This document shows positions 45,408-58,884 of a DNA stretch of 64,000 nt, piece by piece; the stretch's first letter is position 1, and the number at the start of each line of letters is the position of its first letter. The notes under the pieces were generated by a model. The model made no database searches and was not told the DNA's origin. It saw only the letters and a list, made by a program, of their open reading frames with translations. Source of the stretch: Euphrasia confusa (lineage: Eukaryota; Streptophyta; Magnoliopsida; Lamiales; Orobanchaceae). The translations under genes were made by a program, and so were the position numbers. The DNA is taken from positions 17,145,312 through 17,209,311 of the forward strand of contig OX940968.1 of NCBI GenBank assembly GCA_954870475.1, written 5' to 3'.

Positions 45408-46389
45408 CGCCGTTGTTTCCAAGACATATCCATAAAACATAGGTAGTTTCGTATAACTCATGCTTTTACTATTTCTATAAGAGTTCCATTTCTTGTTGCT
45501 GACACACCATTTCTACAGAGGACTGTATGGTGTAGTCTCTTGGGATCCAATCCCAAGCTCTGATCATACATCACAGTCAATCAATTCTAATACTTGTCCG
45601 GATCTTATATCTTATATCCATAAAGGATTGCTTAGTCGTATTATCTTCCAAATTAGATTCTTAGGTGGTAAGGTCCACTCCTTCAACTTAATTGATCAAA
45701 TATCAATTTTCGACCTTTGAACTTCTTATTTGAATAAACACGACTTAGCATAAGAATCCACAAGTATAAATGATTTAATAAAGAAATCTCTTATTAGTAA
45801 AACGAGTTATATAAAACGGTTCGTTGCATCGTGGTAGACTCAGGATTTATCATTTATATATTTCTAGCTAATGTACCAGAATAGATAATATCAATATTTT
45901 TTCTCATAACCATCAATTGATTAAAAGAAATAAAATATCCATTCATTGGAAATCCAGAACAAAGTTCTTTCTAAAAGGTACATAAAAGCAATAACTCAAA
46001 ATGAAATCCTATAATAATGTCCTCCACTTCAACAACTGCCTCCTCCACGGCATTGCCCATGTAGACTACGATCTTTTCTTTTCCAAGTCGTTAGGTTTCC
46101 TGGAACCTCTGCATTTAAAATGCACATACCGTCAGTGGTTCCATATCTACACACCAGGTTCTGGTAGATAATACCACTGACTATGTTTTTACGACTAAAG
46201 AAAATTTCGTACCTTCTTTGAGAGGATAATCAGACTTCCAGTACCCAGACTGTTTGCATCGAGAACACTTGCCTCTTGGCTTTCTCGTCCCATCTCGTTG
46301 TCCAAGTAGCTTAGGACTACTGGGTTTCTTTGCTTGCTTTTCCTTTCCCCCGGTTTTGACCTTAGGTTCGAAACCTTTGGCATTGGCTA
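45408..46389 (-). pseudogene. Element F: decayed Copia gag-pol fragment, cut by element G
   Basis: Sequence matches the internal region of A/G/H from the integrase trace (near 45410) through the protease trace and gag C-terminus. It has internal deletions and no left LTR. The knuckle trace reads CSRCKQSGYWKSDYP in sense, with His and the last Cys replaced. Element G is inserted at the codons for the ANAKGFE-like segment of gag; the remaining 5' part of F is expected beyond the window. It is older than the other copies. Confidence 0.75.
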
Positions 46390-48170
46390 TGCTGGAATTC
46401 GATATCCCGGGCTATTAAAATTGCGGAAAATAATAACCCGACCGAAATCCCGTCGCCGGAAACACGCGAACCACCACACGGAACCGGGCCCGACGAGAGA
46501 ATCACCGCCGCGGGAAAAACCCGCGGCTAGAAACCCTAGCCGAGCCCCCGTTGCGAGGGGCTCGCGATCGCGCTTCGCGATCGCCGGGGCTGCCCAGCAG
46601 CCCCCGGTGGTGAGTCCGGCGACTCACCACCGCCGTCGGAGGAGGGCGGTCAGCCTCCAGCTGACCCGCCGCGGCCCAGCCGCGGCTTCCCTCGCGATCG
46701 ACCTTACGGTCGATCGCTCGCCCCGGCTCCCAGCCGGGGTCCTCCCGTGCGCGCCACGGCCGGCGAGGGTGGCCGGGATCCGCCGTGGCACCAGCCTATG
46801 GCATCCCGACGGTCGATCAAGGATCGACCGTATGCCCCGGCGTCCAGCCGGGGCTTCCCCTTGCCAGCACGCCGGCGGTCGAAGCCCTAGGGCTCGACCG
46901 TCACCCTCGATCCCGTCGAGGATTTCTCGACCTTCGCCGGGGATCTCGAATCCCCGTCCCCGAAGTTCGTCGTTTTCCCGGATCGTGTATTCATGTATAT
47001 ATTACAATTAATATCACATAAAATCATAGAAGGGAGTTTATGATTTTACCTTTCGATTCGTTGTGCGGAGAAACGAAATCAAACACCTTTGAAGACCTTC
47101 GAATCTTCCTACGTATTCCTTGCACTTCGTTCGAACGTCGTGTGGGCGACGATCTATCGAACTCCTATGGATCTCCTTCAACTCTCTAGAACTATCAAAT
47201 ATTGATATTCTTGTCTTATGATTTATGAAGGCCATGTAGTGCTTTTATAGGCTACGTAGGGGATCAAAAGGAGGTGGAATATTGGACTCCCAATATTGAT
47301 GATTAAATTGAGCCCAAGCCCAAATCTATTAATCCTTATTGATATTAATTAATTTATTTTCCACTATATAAATTAATTGCACTCCCAATATTAAACCATA
47401 TTATATCAAATAATATTTCTCCGGTAGTATTATTTATTCCGTGTATTTAAGATTCAAATATCCATGAATAAAATTAATTTATTGCTAATTAATTTATTCA
47501 TCTCTTATATCCGAGAATAGTACCATTCAACCTTAATTATTATGCGGATTAAATCCACCTGCAGGGTTTACATAATAATTCCTTATGAACTCATCTCGGG
47601 GATATTATCAACCCTTACGGGATACACTTTCCCGTCAAGTATTCACGGCATGTCATATATAAAATATAGCGACCCAATTTTACCGGTAATCAACCCAATA
47701 ATTAAATCGGTTAATTCCTTTGGAAAATCAAAGTCTCTTATATTAAATACACACACCCGTAATAATATCGGGGATTAAGAATAAGATACTCTGAGACTTA
47801 GATCAATTATCAACGGCAATCCTAATTGATAAATCTCAAGCGATCCGCCCAATACACCAAGTGTACAAGTGTGATAAAATAATTAAGATAAATTATTTTC
47901 TCTCTCACACAACGACTATACCGATGGATTGGTCCGTGTCCATCTAGGTCGTGAGCAACTGTTTGATTAAATACGAGTAACCGATAGTATGATCTTCTGT
48001 GTGGGCCCGACACACCATACTAACTACAACGTATAAAATCCAGAACTATATTTTGCATAATTTAAATAATAATTAAATGCAAATAATTGTTCATTAATTA
48101 AATAGGTTAAATGCTATGACCGGGAGTTTACCGATACTTAAATCTAGACATTAAGTACACAACTCCAACA
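46390..48170 (-). repeat. Element G 3' LTR
   Basis: Starts TGCTGGAATTC rather than TGTTGG. The hairpin array lies at about 46500-46980; the GCTGGTG hairpin (46782-46802) is mismatched here but perfect in the other LTR (62732-62752, GCCGTGG/CCACGGC in sense). TATAAAA in sense near plus 47245. Confidence 0.92.
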
Positions 48171-50596
48171 ATCTCCCACTTTTACTAAGGTCTAGTCATT
48201 TCCTCCAAACTCCCGACTCCCATACTCATCACGTGCTTAAGTCATACTTCCCAGAAGTACTATGTGAATGAGCAATTCTAGGTTGCCGCTCTGAAGTTAT
48301 CTTGGTGACTACTGCGTCGTCTCCCTAGACGATGACTCGAATCAGATGGTACTTGCTCTATGTGTTATCATCACCCTTTTGAACTTATGATTTCTTCCAG
48401 TTTACCATGCACCGCTATATACATAACCTTTGGTTAACTAAGAATCATATCCAAGTCCAGAGGTTATTCCGGAACCTAACCAAAACTTCCGCTGCCTCTG
48501 AGGCTGCTATTCGGTTTATGATAGAGTCCGAGAAGCATCATGCTTATCACTCTTTCATCTTAAGGTTCCACCTCTTACAAAAGTGAACACATAGCCTGAT
48601 ATCGACTTACACTGGTCTTTCTCTGATTTGAGATCTGAGAATTTGCAATCCAAGAAGATTTCGTCTTGCTTCGTAAGCCAGTACTTCGAAAGTACTCTTA
48701 CAGCATTCGAACATCTTTTGTCAAGATTACTTTGATATCCTCCCACTACGCTAACTGCATAGTTGATATTAGGTTCTCGTTTTACAACATTGCATCTATA
48801 AAGCTTTCCATACCCCAGGGTATAGGAAACTGCTTTATCTATCTCCTCTTACGTGCCCAAGACACATACCTTTAGACAGATGTATTCTGTTTCTGAAAGA
48901 CAATAACCTTTCTCAGAATTATGCATGTTTAAAACAAACCATAATCGCATAAGATATCTAGGAGAAGTACAATGTTCTTATCTAGAGATCGAAGGATTCT
49001 AAGAACATGATCTAACTTCATCTTAATCTTATATCTCGATTTATTTAGACAACCTCTATTTTATGTCTGACAATACTTTTACATTGTTGCCAATGATGAA
49101 GTGTTATTTACATAAAATTCCGAGAAACACCACCTTGTTTCCATTACGTTTCTAATACACCTTCCTTGTCTATGCCCTTTGATGAATCCATCTAGGACTA
49201 TCTCATCAATTCGCAAGTTCCACAATTCATGCCTTTGTGATGATCCATAAATGGACTTACTAAGCTTGTACTCCTAAATGATCTTGCCTCTTAACAATAA
49301 TACTTATTGCTATCCAAGTAGGCACATTTAGATTAGTACCGCCCCTTATGCAGAGCTAGGGATCGATTTCATCTCTACTAGATCCAGAGTTCAAAAAAAA
49401 CTCCTCTAGTCTTATGAACACCTCTGGTCGCTTAACAACCTCCCACTGCAATGGCGTTCTGGTGTATAACAGTAATAACATCAGGTGCATTTAGTGGTGT
49501 ACTACTACTCGGTTAGGCTGGTTCTCAGTCTTTTCTTTTCCTCATTTTAGAGTACCTTGTCGGTTAGGGCATTGTAGTTCATCTAATAGTCTTCCTCTAA
49601 GAACTGGGCGATGACGTCCTTCTGGTTCATAGTACTATTGAACATACAATCACTTGTTCTTCTAGGATATCCTACAACCACATTGAATGTGCCGTTGTAT
49701 CCAGAAATATCCATTGAACATAGGTAGTTCCGAATAAACTTGCCCTTTTACTATTAGAATCCCATTTCTTATTTCCGACATACCATGTCTACACACAAGT
49801 GTATGGTGCAGTCCTTGAGACTTAATCCCAATCTTTGATATATGCCATGTGTTATTTAGATAGGTGATAGCCTCCGCGAACAAGTCGCAGGCTTTCAATG
49901 GATATACTTTGAAGGTTCCCCATAATAACTTTGTGTCCATTGACTAGTCAAAAACACTTTGCTTTTATGGCACATCAAGTATTCTAATCCATCTTCGAGT
50001 ATTCTTAAAAGAACTACTCATACCTTTCTAATTACACATATGTCTGTATATATCATCGTTGATCATTCTTAATACTTGTCCGAACTCCACCCTTTAGAAG
50101 GTCCACTTATTTGTATTATCTTCCAAATTTAGTTCTTAGGTCGGAAGGTCCATTCCTTCAACTATAATTGATCAAATCAATTTCGACCTTTGAACCTTGT
50201 TTGAATAAATACCACTAAGTACAAGAATTCACAAGTATAATGATTTAACCAAGAAATACATTTAATCAGTAAAATAAGTTGTAACGCTTTGTTGCATCGT
50301 GGTAGACTAAGGATTCATCATTCATATATTGCTACCTAATGTACCAGAATAAATATCACCATTATTTCTTATCCAAACCATCAAATGATTAAAGAAATAA
50401 AATATCTATTCATTAATGATAGAAAACCAGAACAAAAGTTCTTTCTAAATAAAAGGTACATTAAGCAATAAACTTGAAATGAAATCCTATAACTAATAAA
50501 TGTCTTCCACTGCAACCGCTGCTTCCTCAACAGCTTCGCCCATGTGGACTCGAACTCTTCTTCTCTAAGTCGCCGGGTTTTCTGGAACCCCTGCAT
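48171..50596 (-). pseudogene. Element G decayed pol
   Basis: Traces in sense order: directly after the gag stop, in the same frame, MQGFQKTRRLREEEFESTWA (protease region, 50596 downward); integrase at 49662-49940 (CRHGMSEIRNGIL for QHNGVSERRNRTL, and ELPMFNGYFWIQRH for LPxSFWGYALETA); RNase H at 48555-48746 (GGYQSNLDKRCSNAVRVL, KSISGYVFTF). The reverse transcriptase core is not recognisable. Confidence 0.82.
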
Positions 50597-51244
50597 TTAA
50601 AATGCACATACCGTCAGTGGTTCCATATCTACACACCAGAATTCTGGTAGATAATACCGCTGACTATGTTTTACGACTAAAGAAAAATTCGTACCTTTGA
50701 GAGGACAAGATATAGACCCCCAGTACTCAGACTGCTTTCCTTGGGGATATTTGCCAGAAGGCTTCTTTATCCCGCCCTTTGGTCCAAGTCTTTGAGGACT
50801 ACTGGATCCCCTTGCCTTCTTCTCCTTTTCCTTATGTATTCCCTTAGGTTCGAAACCTTTGGCCTTGGCTATGAGAGCTTGCGACTGTCTCAACTCGTCT
50901 AAAAGATCTAGCATCTCAAAAACGTGTTCAAGCGTTTCCTCGAAGCAACTGACCTTTATGAGTATCCTCATCGCCTCTTTTCTAGCCTTTACATCATGTC
51001 TAAATATCAACTTGAGTTTTAGCATGACATCATGATTAGCGGCTAATGCAAGAGCACTATCCCACTTCTCAAAGTCAACTATTTCCTCATCAGTTGAGTT
51101 AATGGTAGGTCTAGGAGGACAAGTCTCGCTGAGTACATCTTTGTACTCCTTTACAGTCTGAGTAATGTCTAACTCTTTATTCCATCCAATACAGTATGGA
51201 ACCAGTGCGTTGAATTCCTTAAGTATCAACGAAAGTGGATTCAT
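50597..51244 (-). CDS. Element G gag, short subfamily, degenerate zinc knuckle
   Basis: 215 codons from ATG 51244 (MNPLSLILKEFNALVPYCIG). It matches the D gag through the capsid region (RKEAMRILIKVSCFEETLEH, LLDELRQSQALIAKAKGFEP) but lacks the same two internal blocks as A and H. The knuckle position reads QSEYWGSISCPL, so only one cysteine of CCHC remains. The frame continues past the usual gag end into the protease trace (FWCVDMEPLTVCAF), where the catalytic DTG is DME. It is open, but RNA binding through the knuckle is doubtful. Confidence 0.75.
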   Translation of the reverse strand: MNPLSLILKEFNALVPYCIGWNKELDITQTVKEYKDVLSETCPPRPTINSTDEEIVDFEKWDSALALAANHDVMLKLKLIFRHDVKARKEAMRILIKVSCFEETLEHVFEMLDLLDELRQSQALIAKAKGFEPKGIHKEKEKKARGSSSPQRLGPKGGIKKPSGKYPQGKQSEYWGSISCPLKGTNFSLVVKHSQRYYLPEFWCVDMEPLTVCAF

Positions 51245-51800
51245 AGCAATTTTCTAAACCTATAAGCACATATAAACAAACAATTAATTTAATATCCGAT
51301 ATTATCTCCCTCAAATAATATCATTAAATTACTAATTACGTCTAAAATCCCATCAAGTAAGGCAAGCCACGTGGTGTGGACGTTTACCTACCCAAATGAT
51401 TTAGCAATCAGATTTTCTTTTGGTCATACATCGATTATAGCGTAACTTCGTGGGGAAGGATACTATAACGCGTATCTAAGTGTAAACCATTACTCAGCAC
51501 TAAAGTAAATCGTTTGGAATTGCTACATCACCGCAAGCCACGTGGTGTGGACATTTACGACAACTTCACAACTCTTCACAATTCCTTATAACTGTCTACA
51601 TCAATTAATCCAAAATCCGTTAGTATAGCAAGCCACGTGGTGTGGACGTTTACTACACCAAGAGACTTTTATAATTGACTCCCAATTACAAGATCCATTC
51701 GATTTTTTAAATCAAGACGCGGAGAATCATAAGTGAAACTCGAAGTTTCTAACTAGTGATTCACCATGCGAACAACCCTATCTCTCATAAATGAGGGAGC
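51245..51800 (-). other. Element G leader, gag-proximal part
   Basis: Contains the three 26-bp G-box motifs (51362-51387, 51533-51558 with one change, 51628-51653). Ends at GGAGC (51796-51800), the target of element H. It continues at 60804. Confidence 0.88.
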
Positions 51801-53714
51801 TGTTGGGATTCGATGTCCCGGGCTATCAAAAATTGCGGAACCGATAACCCGATCAAAATCCTTCATCGCCAGAGATTGGATCCCCGACTCATCCGCAGGA
51901 GTCCGACCTTTGGAGACTACGCGCCCGAAGACACGCAGCCCGCCCCCAGCCGAAGTCCCCCACGAGTCGGATCCACGAACGCGAACCACCGTACGAGCCG
52001 GGGCCCGACCGAACACCCAGCGAGGCCCGAGGGCCGCGAGCGTCCAGCCGAGCCCCCGCACGGGGCTCGCGATCATCTCGCGATGATCGCTGGGGATGCG
52101 CGAGGCATCCCCGGGGCTGCTCGTAGCAGCCCCGCAGCGGGTCGCGTGACCCGCTGCTCAACGCGCTGGGCTCGTCCCAGCGCTCCGCTGCGGGAAACCC
52201 CGCAGCACGCTACGAGTCACTGCGGGTTACCCCCGCAGCTCCCAGCGATCGAGCCTACGGGCTCGATCGACCCCTCGGCCCCCTGCCGAGGGTGTTCGCG
52301 CTGAACGCGCCGCCGACGACGGAGGTCGGCGGATCCTCCCGCCGTGGCACCAGCCCACGGCGGATCCCCGACGATCGAACCCTAGGTTCGATCGTGTGCC
52401 TCGGCGTCGAGCCGAGGCTCGCCTCTCGCGTCGCGCGTTCCCGGCGGTTGAACCCTAGGTTCGACCGCTCCTCTCGATCCTCGCCGGGGATCTCGAATCC
52501 CCGTCCCCGAGGTTCGTCGTTTATCCGGATCGTGTGTTCATGTATATACTACGATTAATCACACAAAATCATAACAGAGGGTTTATGATTTATTACCTTC
52601 GATTCGTTGTACGGAGAAACGAATTAACGCGTTGATGACCTTGCGATCTTCCCACGTATTCCTTGCACCTTGTCCGAACGTCGTGTGGGCGACGATCTAT
52701 CGAACACCTTATGGATCTCCTTCACTCTTCAAGACTTTATTGTTGGCGTAACTTAGGTTCTCTTAGTTATGAAAAGTGAAGACCATGTAGTGCTTATATA
52801 GGCTACGTAGGGGATCATAAGGAGATTAAATATTGGGCTTCTAATATTGAAAATTAAATTGGGTCCAACCCAAATCTATTAATTCTTATCAATATTAATT
52901 TTATTTACATTCCACTATATAAATAAAATTGCACTCCCAATATTAACCATATTATATCAAATAATATTTCTCCGGTTAGTATTATATATTCCATGTATTT
53001 AAGATTTAAATATCCATGAATAAATTTATTTATTGCTCAATAAATATTATTCATTTCTTATATCCGAGAATAGTACCGTTCAACTTTAATTATTATGCGG
53101 ATTAAATCCACCTGCAGGGTTTACATAATAATTCCTTATGAACTCATCTCGGGGATATTATCAACCCTTACGGGATACACTTTCCCGTCAAGTATTCACG
53201 GCATGTCGTATATAAAATATAGTGACCCAACTTAACCGGTAATTAACCCAATAATTAAATCGGTTAATTCCTTTGGAAAATCAAAGTCACTTATATTAAA
53301 TATACACACCCGCAATAATATCGGGGATTAAGAATAAAATACTCTGAGATTTAAATTGATTATCCAAGGCAATCCTAATCAATAAATCTCAAGCGATCCG
53401 CCCAATACACCAAGTGTACAAGTGTGATAAAATAATTAAGATAAATTATTTTCTCTCTCACACAACGACTATACCGATGGATTGGTCCGTGTCCATCTAG
53501 GTCGTGAGCAACTGTTCGATTAAATACGAGTAACCGATAGTATGATCTTCTGTGTGCCCATGCACACCATACTAACTACAACGTATAAAATCTAGGACTA
53601 TATTTTGCATAATTAATTAAATGCAAATAATTGTTTATTAATTAAATAGGTTAAATGCTATGACAGGGAGTTTACCGGTACTTAAATCTAGACATTAAGT
53701 ACACAACTCCAACA
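51801..53714 (-). repeat. Element H 3' LTR
   Basis: 1914 bp. Hairpin array at about 52070-52470, including 52339-52363 (CCGCCGTGG/CCACGGCGG around CACCAGC in plus reading). A stem GCCTCGGC/GCCGAGGC near 52395-52415 is the C-to-T/G-to-A variant of the GCCCCGGC/GCCGGGGC stem in A, C and D. Confidence 0.93.
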
Positions 53715-56117
53715 ATCTCCCACTTGTACTAAGGTCTAGTCATTTCCTCCAAACTCCCGACTTCCATACTCATCACGTGCTTAAGTTATACTTCCCAGAA
53801 GTATTATGTGAATGAGCAAACTAGGTCGCCGATCTGAAGTTATCTTGGTGACTACTGCGTCGTCTCTGTGACGATGATTCGTATCAGGTGGTACTGGCTC
53901 TATGTGTTATCATCACCTTTTGAACTTATGACTTCTTCCAGTTCTCCATGCACCGCTATATACATAGCCTTTGGTGAACCAAGAATCATATCCAAGTTCA
54001 GAGGTCATTCCGGAACCTAACCAAAACTTCCGCTGCCTCTGAGGCTGCTATTTGGTTTATGGTAGAGTCCGAGAAGCTTCACGCTTATCACTCTTTCATC
54101 CTTAGGTTCCACCTCTTCTAAAAGTGAACACATAGCCTGATATCGACTTACACTGGTCCTTCTCTGATTTTTGGATCTGAGAAACTGTAATCTAAGAAGA
54201 TTTCGTTTTTGCCAGTAATCCTGTACTTCCAAGTACTTTTACAGCATTCGAATATCTCTTATCCAGATTACTTTGATATCCTCCCACTACGCAAACCGCA
54301 TAGTTGATATCAGGTTCTTGTTTTATAACACGGTATTTACAAAGCCCTTTACACTCGAAGTGTAAGAATCTGCTTTGTTTATATCTATCTCCTTCATGTG
54401 TTCAAAACACATACCTTAGATAGATGCATTCTGTTCTCGAAAGGCAATAACCTTTCTCAGAATTGTGCATGTTTAAAACAAACCATAATCGTATAAGATA
54501 TCTAAAGAGAGTACAAACGTTCTTATCTAGAGATCGAAAGATTTCTAAGAACATGATCCAACTTCATCTTAATCATATATCTCGATTTATTTAGACAACC
54601 TCTATTTTATGTCTGACAACGCTTTTACATTGTTGCCAATGATGAAGTGTTATCTACACAAAATTCCGAGAAACACCACTTTGTTTCCATTACGTCTCCA
54701 ATACACCAATCTTGTCTATGCTTCTTGATGAATCCATGAAATGGACTATCTCATCAATTTGCAAGTTCACAAGTTTCAGCTTTGTGGTAATCCATAAATG
54801 GATTTACTAAGCTTGTACCTCTAAATGATCTTGCCCCTTTAACAATAACAAATTATTGCTATCCAAGTAGGCACATTTAGATTAGTACTGCCTCCTATGC
54901 AGAACTAGGGATCGATTTCATGTCTACTAGATCCAGAGTTAAAAACTCCTCCAGTCTTATGAACATCTCTGGTCGCTTAACAACCTCCCACTGCAATGGC
55001 GTTCCGGTGTATAACAGTAATAACATTAGGTGCAGTTAGTGGTGTATTACTACTCGGTTAGGCTGGTTCTCAGTCTTCTCTTTCCTCTTTATAAAGTACT
55101 TTGTCAGTTTGGGCATTGTAGTTCATCTAATAGTCTTCCTCTAAGAACCGGGCGAAGACACCCTTCTGGTTCGTAGTACTATTGAACATACAATTACTTG
55201 TTCTTCTAGGATATTCTACAATTACATCGAATGTGTCATTGTATCCAGAAATATCCATAGAACATAGGTAGTTCCGAACAAACTTGTTCTTTTACTATTA
55301 GAATCCCATTTCTTATTCCTGACACACCATGTCTACACATCAGTGTATGGTGCAGTCGTTTGAGACTCAATCTCAATCCTTGATTTATGCTATGTGCTCT
55401 TTGGATAGGTGTCGGCCTTCGCGAACAAGTCGCAGGCTTCCAGCGGATAAACTTTGAAGGTTCCCCATAATAGCTTTGTGTCAAACACTTCGCTTTTATG
55501 GCACATCAAGTATTCTAATCCATCTTCAAGTATTCCTTAAAGGAAACTACTTACACCTTTTTAATTACACATATGTCTGCATATATCATCTTTGATCATT
55601 CTCAATACTTGTCCGAATTCCATCCTTTATCCAGAAAGGTTAACTTAGTTGTATCTTCTTCCAAAATTTAATTCTTAGGTCGGGAGGTCCATTCCTCCAA
55701 CTATAATTGAATAAATCAATTTCGACCTTTTGAATCCCCATTTTGAATAAATACTACTAATTTCAAGAATTCACAAGTATAATGATTGATAAAGAAATAC
55801 ATCTAATGAGTAAAACAAGTTTATATATAACGGTTTGTTGCATCGTGGTAGACTAAGGATTCATCATTCATATATTGCTATCTAATGTACCAGAATAGAT
55901 ATCGCCATTATTTCTTATCTAAACCATCAAATGATTAAAGAAATAAAATATCCATTAATAATAGAAATCCAGAACAAAAGTTCTTTCTAAAATAAAAGGT
56001 ACAAAGCAATAAACTTGAAATGAAATCCTATAACTATCAACCAGATAGATAAATGTCTTCCACTGCAACCGCTGCTTCCTCAACAGCTTCGCCCATGTGG
56101 ACTTGAACTCTTCTTAT
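53715..56117 (-). pseudogene. Element H decayed pol
   Basis: Same remnants as G: integrase trace at 55236-55484 (SGIRNGILIVKEQVCSELPM, FYGYFWIQ), RNase H traces at about 54017-54330 (GGYQSN block and a decayed KSTSGY block). It shares many stops and frameshifts with A and D, so the decay predates their spread. Confidence 0.82.
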
Positions 56118-56792
56118 CTAAGTCGCTGGGTTTTCTGGAACCCCTGCATTTAGAATGCACATACCGTCAGTGGTTCCATATCTACACACTAGAATTCTTG
56201 GTACATAATACCGCTGACTATGTTTTACGACTAAAAAAAAATTCGTACCTTTGAGAGGACAAGATGTAGACCCCCAGTACTCAGACTGCTTGCCTTGGGG
56301 ATTTTTGCCAGAAGGCTTCTTTATCCCACCCTTTGGTCCAAGTCCCTTAGGACCACCGGACCCCCTTGTCTTCTTTTCATTTTCTTTGCCTTTAGGTCCG
56401 AAACCTTTGGCTTTGGCTATAAGAGCTTGCGATTGTTTCAACTCATCTAAAAGATCCATCATCTCAAAAACATGATCAAGTGTTTCATCGAAATAACAGA
56501 TCTTTACGAGTATCCTCATCGCCTCTTTTCTAGCCTCCCCATCATGTCCAAACAACAACTTGAGTTTAAGCATGACATCATGATTAATGGCTAATGAACG
56601 AGCACTATCCCATTTTTCAAAGTCAAAAATCTCATCCTCAGTCGAGTTAATGGTGAGTCCAGGAGGACAAGTTTCACTGAGTACGTCTTTATACTCCTTT
56701 GCAGTCTGAGCAATGTCTAACTCTTCTTTCCATTCAACACAGTGTGGAACCAGTGCATCAAATTCCTCAAGTATCATCTCAAGTGGATTCAT
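56118..56792 (-). CDS. Element H gag, short subfamily
   Basis: The frame opens MNPLEMILEEFDALVPHCVE at 56792; an in-frame ATG eight codons upstream lies in the leader and I do not prefer it. It is nearly the same as A gag but without its premature stop, continuing through a lysine/glycine-rich linker to a degenerate knuckle (QSEYWGSTSCPL) and a protease-region trace in a shifted frame (CRYGTTDGMC). It lacks the two internal capsid blocks present in C and D. It is open but probably impaired in RNA binding. Confidence 0.78.
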   Translation of the reverse strand: MNPLEMILEEFDALVPHCVEWKEELDIAQTAKEYKDVLSETCPPGLTINSTEDEIFDFEKWDSARSLAINHDVMLKLKLLFGHDGEARKEAMRILVKICYFDETLDHVFEMMDLLDELKQSQALIAKAKGFGPKGKENEKKTRGSGGPKGLGPKGGIKKPSGKNPQGKQSEYWGSTSCPLKGTNFFLVVKHSQRYYVPRILVCRYGTTDGMCILNAGVPENPAT

Positions 56793-58884
56793 AGTAATTT
56801 CTAAACCTATAAGCACATTTAAACAAACAATTAATTTAATATCCGACGTTATCTCCCTGGAATAACATCATTAAATCACTAATCACGTCTAAAATCCCAT
56901 CAGGTAAGGCAAGCCACGTGGTGTGGACGTTTACCCACCCAAATGATTTAGTAATTAGATTTTCTTTGGTCATACATCAATTATAGCGTAACTTCGTGGG
57001 GAAGAATACTATAACGCGTATCTAAGTGTAAACCATTACTCAGCACTAAAGTAAATCGTTTGGAATTGCTACATCACCGCAAGCCACGTGGTGTGGACGT
57101 TTACGATAATTTCACAATCCTTCACAATCACTTATAACTGTCTACATCAATTAATCCAAAATCCGTTAGCATAGCAAGCCACGTGGTGTGGACGTTTACT
57201 ACACTAAGAGACTTTTATAATTGACTCCCAATTACAAGATCCATTAGATTTCGTCAATCAAGACTCGGAGAATCATAAGTGAAACTCTAAGTTTCTAACC
57301 AGTGATTCGCCATGCGAGCGACCCTATCTCTCATAAATGAGGGAGCCGAGCAGACAATCGACCCACCTATCAAAGAATGGTACGAAGGTCTCTAATTTGT
57401 GTCATCCACATGACCAAGTGGCTTTGGCTCCATTCCACTCCCCGGGGTGAGAATGAGTCGACTTGAAGTCAGTTTCAGAAAGACAAATTAGGCATTGTTT
57501 GATAAACTCGATCAATGTTTCTTGTAAAAGGAATTACAAGAATTCTCCTCCAATGACTCGTCTATACGAACTTCGAAAGTCCATAAGAGTCACCAAGAGA
57601 ACAGTAATGGAGACCACGGGAATGTTTCCATCCCCTCTCCCACTTAGCTTTTTATAGTAAAGGGATACGCTATCTAGTGCATAAAATAAACACATATAGC
57701 ATGCATACAAGCAATAAAGCACATAGTATCACATAGTCAAAATAATGCTAGAAAATTATTTTCCGACTATCATGGTTTTATTCCATCTCCGTACGCATCT
57801 TCTAGTCTTCAGTCTTCGTTTCTTGAATGCTCCATGTGACGAGAATATTAATATCTAATATTTAAATCTATTTATTTTCAATTAATCCAAAAGTTACTTA
57901 ATTCGAAAATTAAGTCAATTGAATATATCAAAAATAAAATTAAATATTATTAATATTTTTATTTATTTAATTTCCCATCTAATTCTATTGAATCTTTAGA
58001 ATAATCTATCCAAGTCAAACTCGGAATATTCTAGAAGACTTCTATAATAGAATAAGGAAATAAAATAAATTTAGGACTTTTCTACTTTCCATTATCAATT
58101 AATTTCCATCTAATGAAAATTCCCAAGAGTAGGAATTAATCAAATAGGAAATAAATTAATACTAAATCAATTAAATTCCTAATCCATGAATATCTCCATA
58201 AAGGAAATAAAACAAATAGGAATAAAATTAGTTCAATTAATTCTTTTCCTAATCCATGAGAATTTCCTAAAAGGAAGATACTCAAATAGGAAAGTCGAAT
58301 TAATTTAGGAAAGTCGGATTATGGTAGGAGTAGCACGGGTTGGGAGTCCCCGCACCACCCCCACCGTCGACCGCCGCCCGGGAGGAGCACCGCCGCCGCC
58401 CCCAGCCCACACGCCACCACCACCGGTGGCCGGCGTGGCCGGGAGCTCCCACGGACAGCCCCCACGCCGGCGATCGATCCATGGGGTCGATCATGGGGAT
58501 GATCGGCCCCTTCGTCCATTGTCTTCTTCGTCACACCTTCTTCGTCTTCCGGCGATCGTTTCAACATCGAACCAACGTAATTAAAATTACAAGAATTAAA
58601 TTACAATATCCGGTATCGATTCTATACATGAAATCGACCCTATACATTTTCCGGAAAATAAAGTGCGTAATAATAAATCCTAAATTCGGTCAACCCCCGA
58701 ATTTTTACTATTACAAACATTCAACCACATAAAAACGAATCTCGACATGTCCGAGAGTTTAATAATCATGATAATTAATTAAAAAACAATTAATTAAATC
58801 CAACCATGATAGCCGGAAATCCTGCAAGGTAGAACAATAATCGAGCATATACATGAACACGAAACCAAACTCTCTGATACCAAT
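56793..58884 (-). other. Element H leader
   Basis: 26-bp G-box motifs at 56909-56934, 57079-57104 and 57174-57199; small sense ORF 57534-57722 overlapping a PPT-like tract; AT-rich middle; GC-rich patch 58330-58567 with an ATG frame opening KRSPEDEEGVTKKTMDE; primer site at 58871-58882. Confidence 0.85.
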
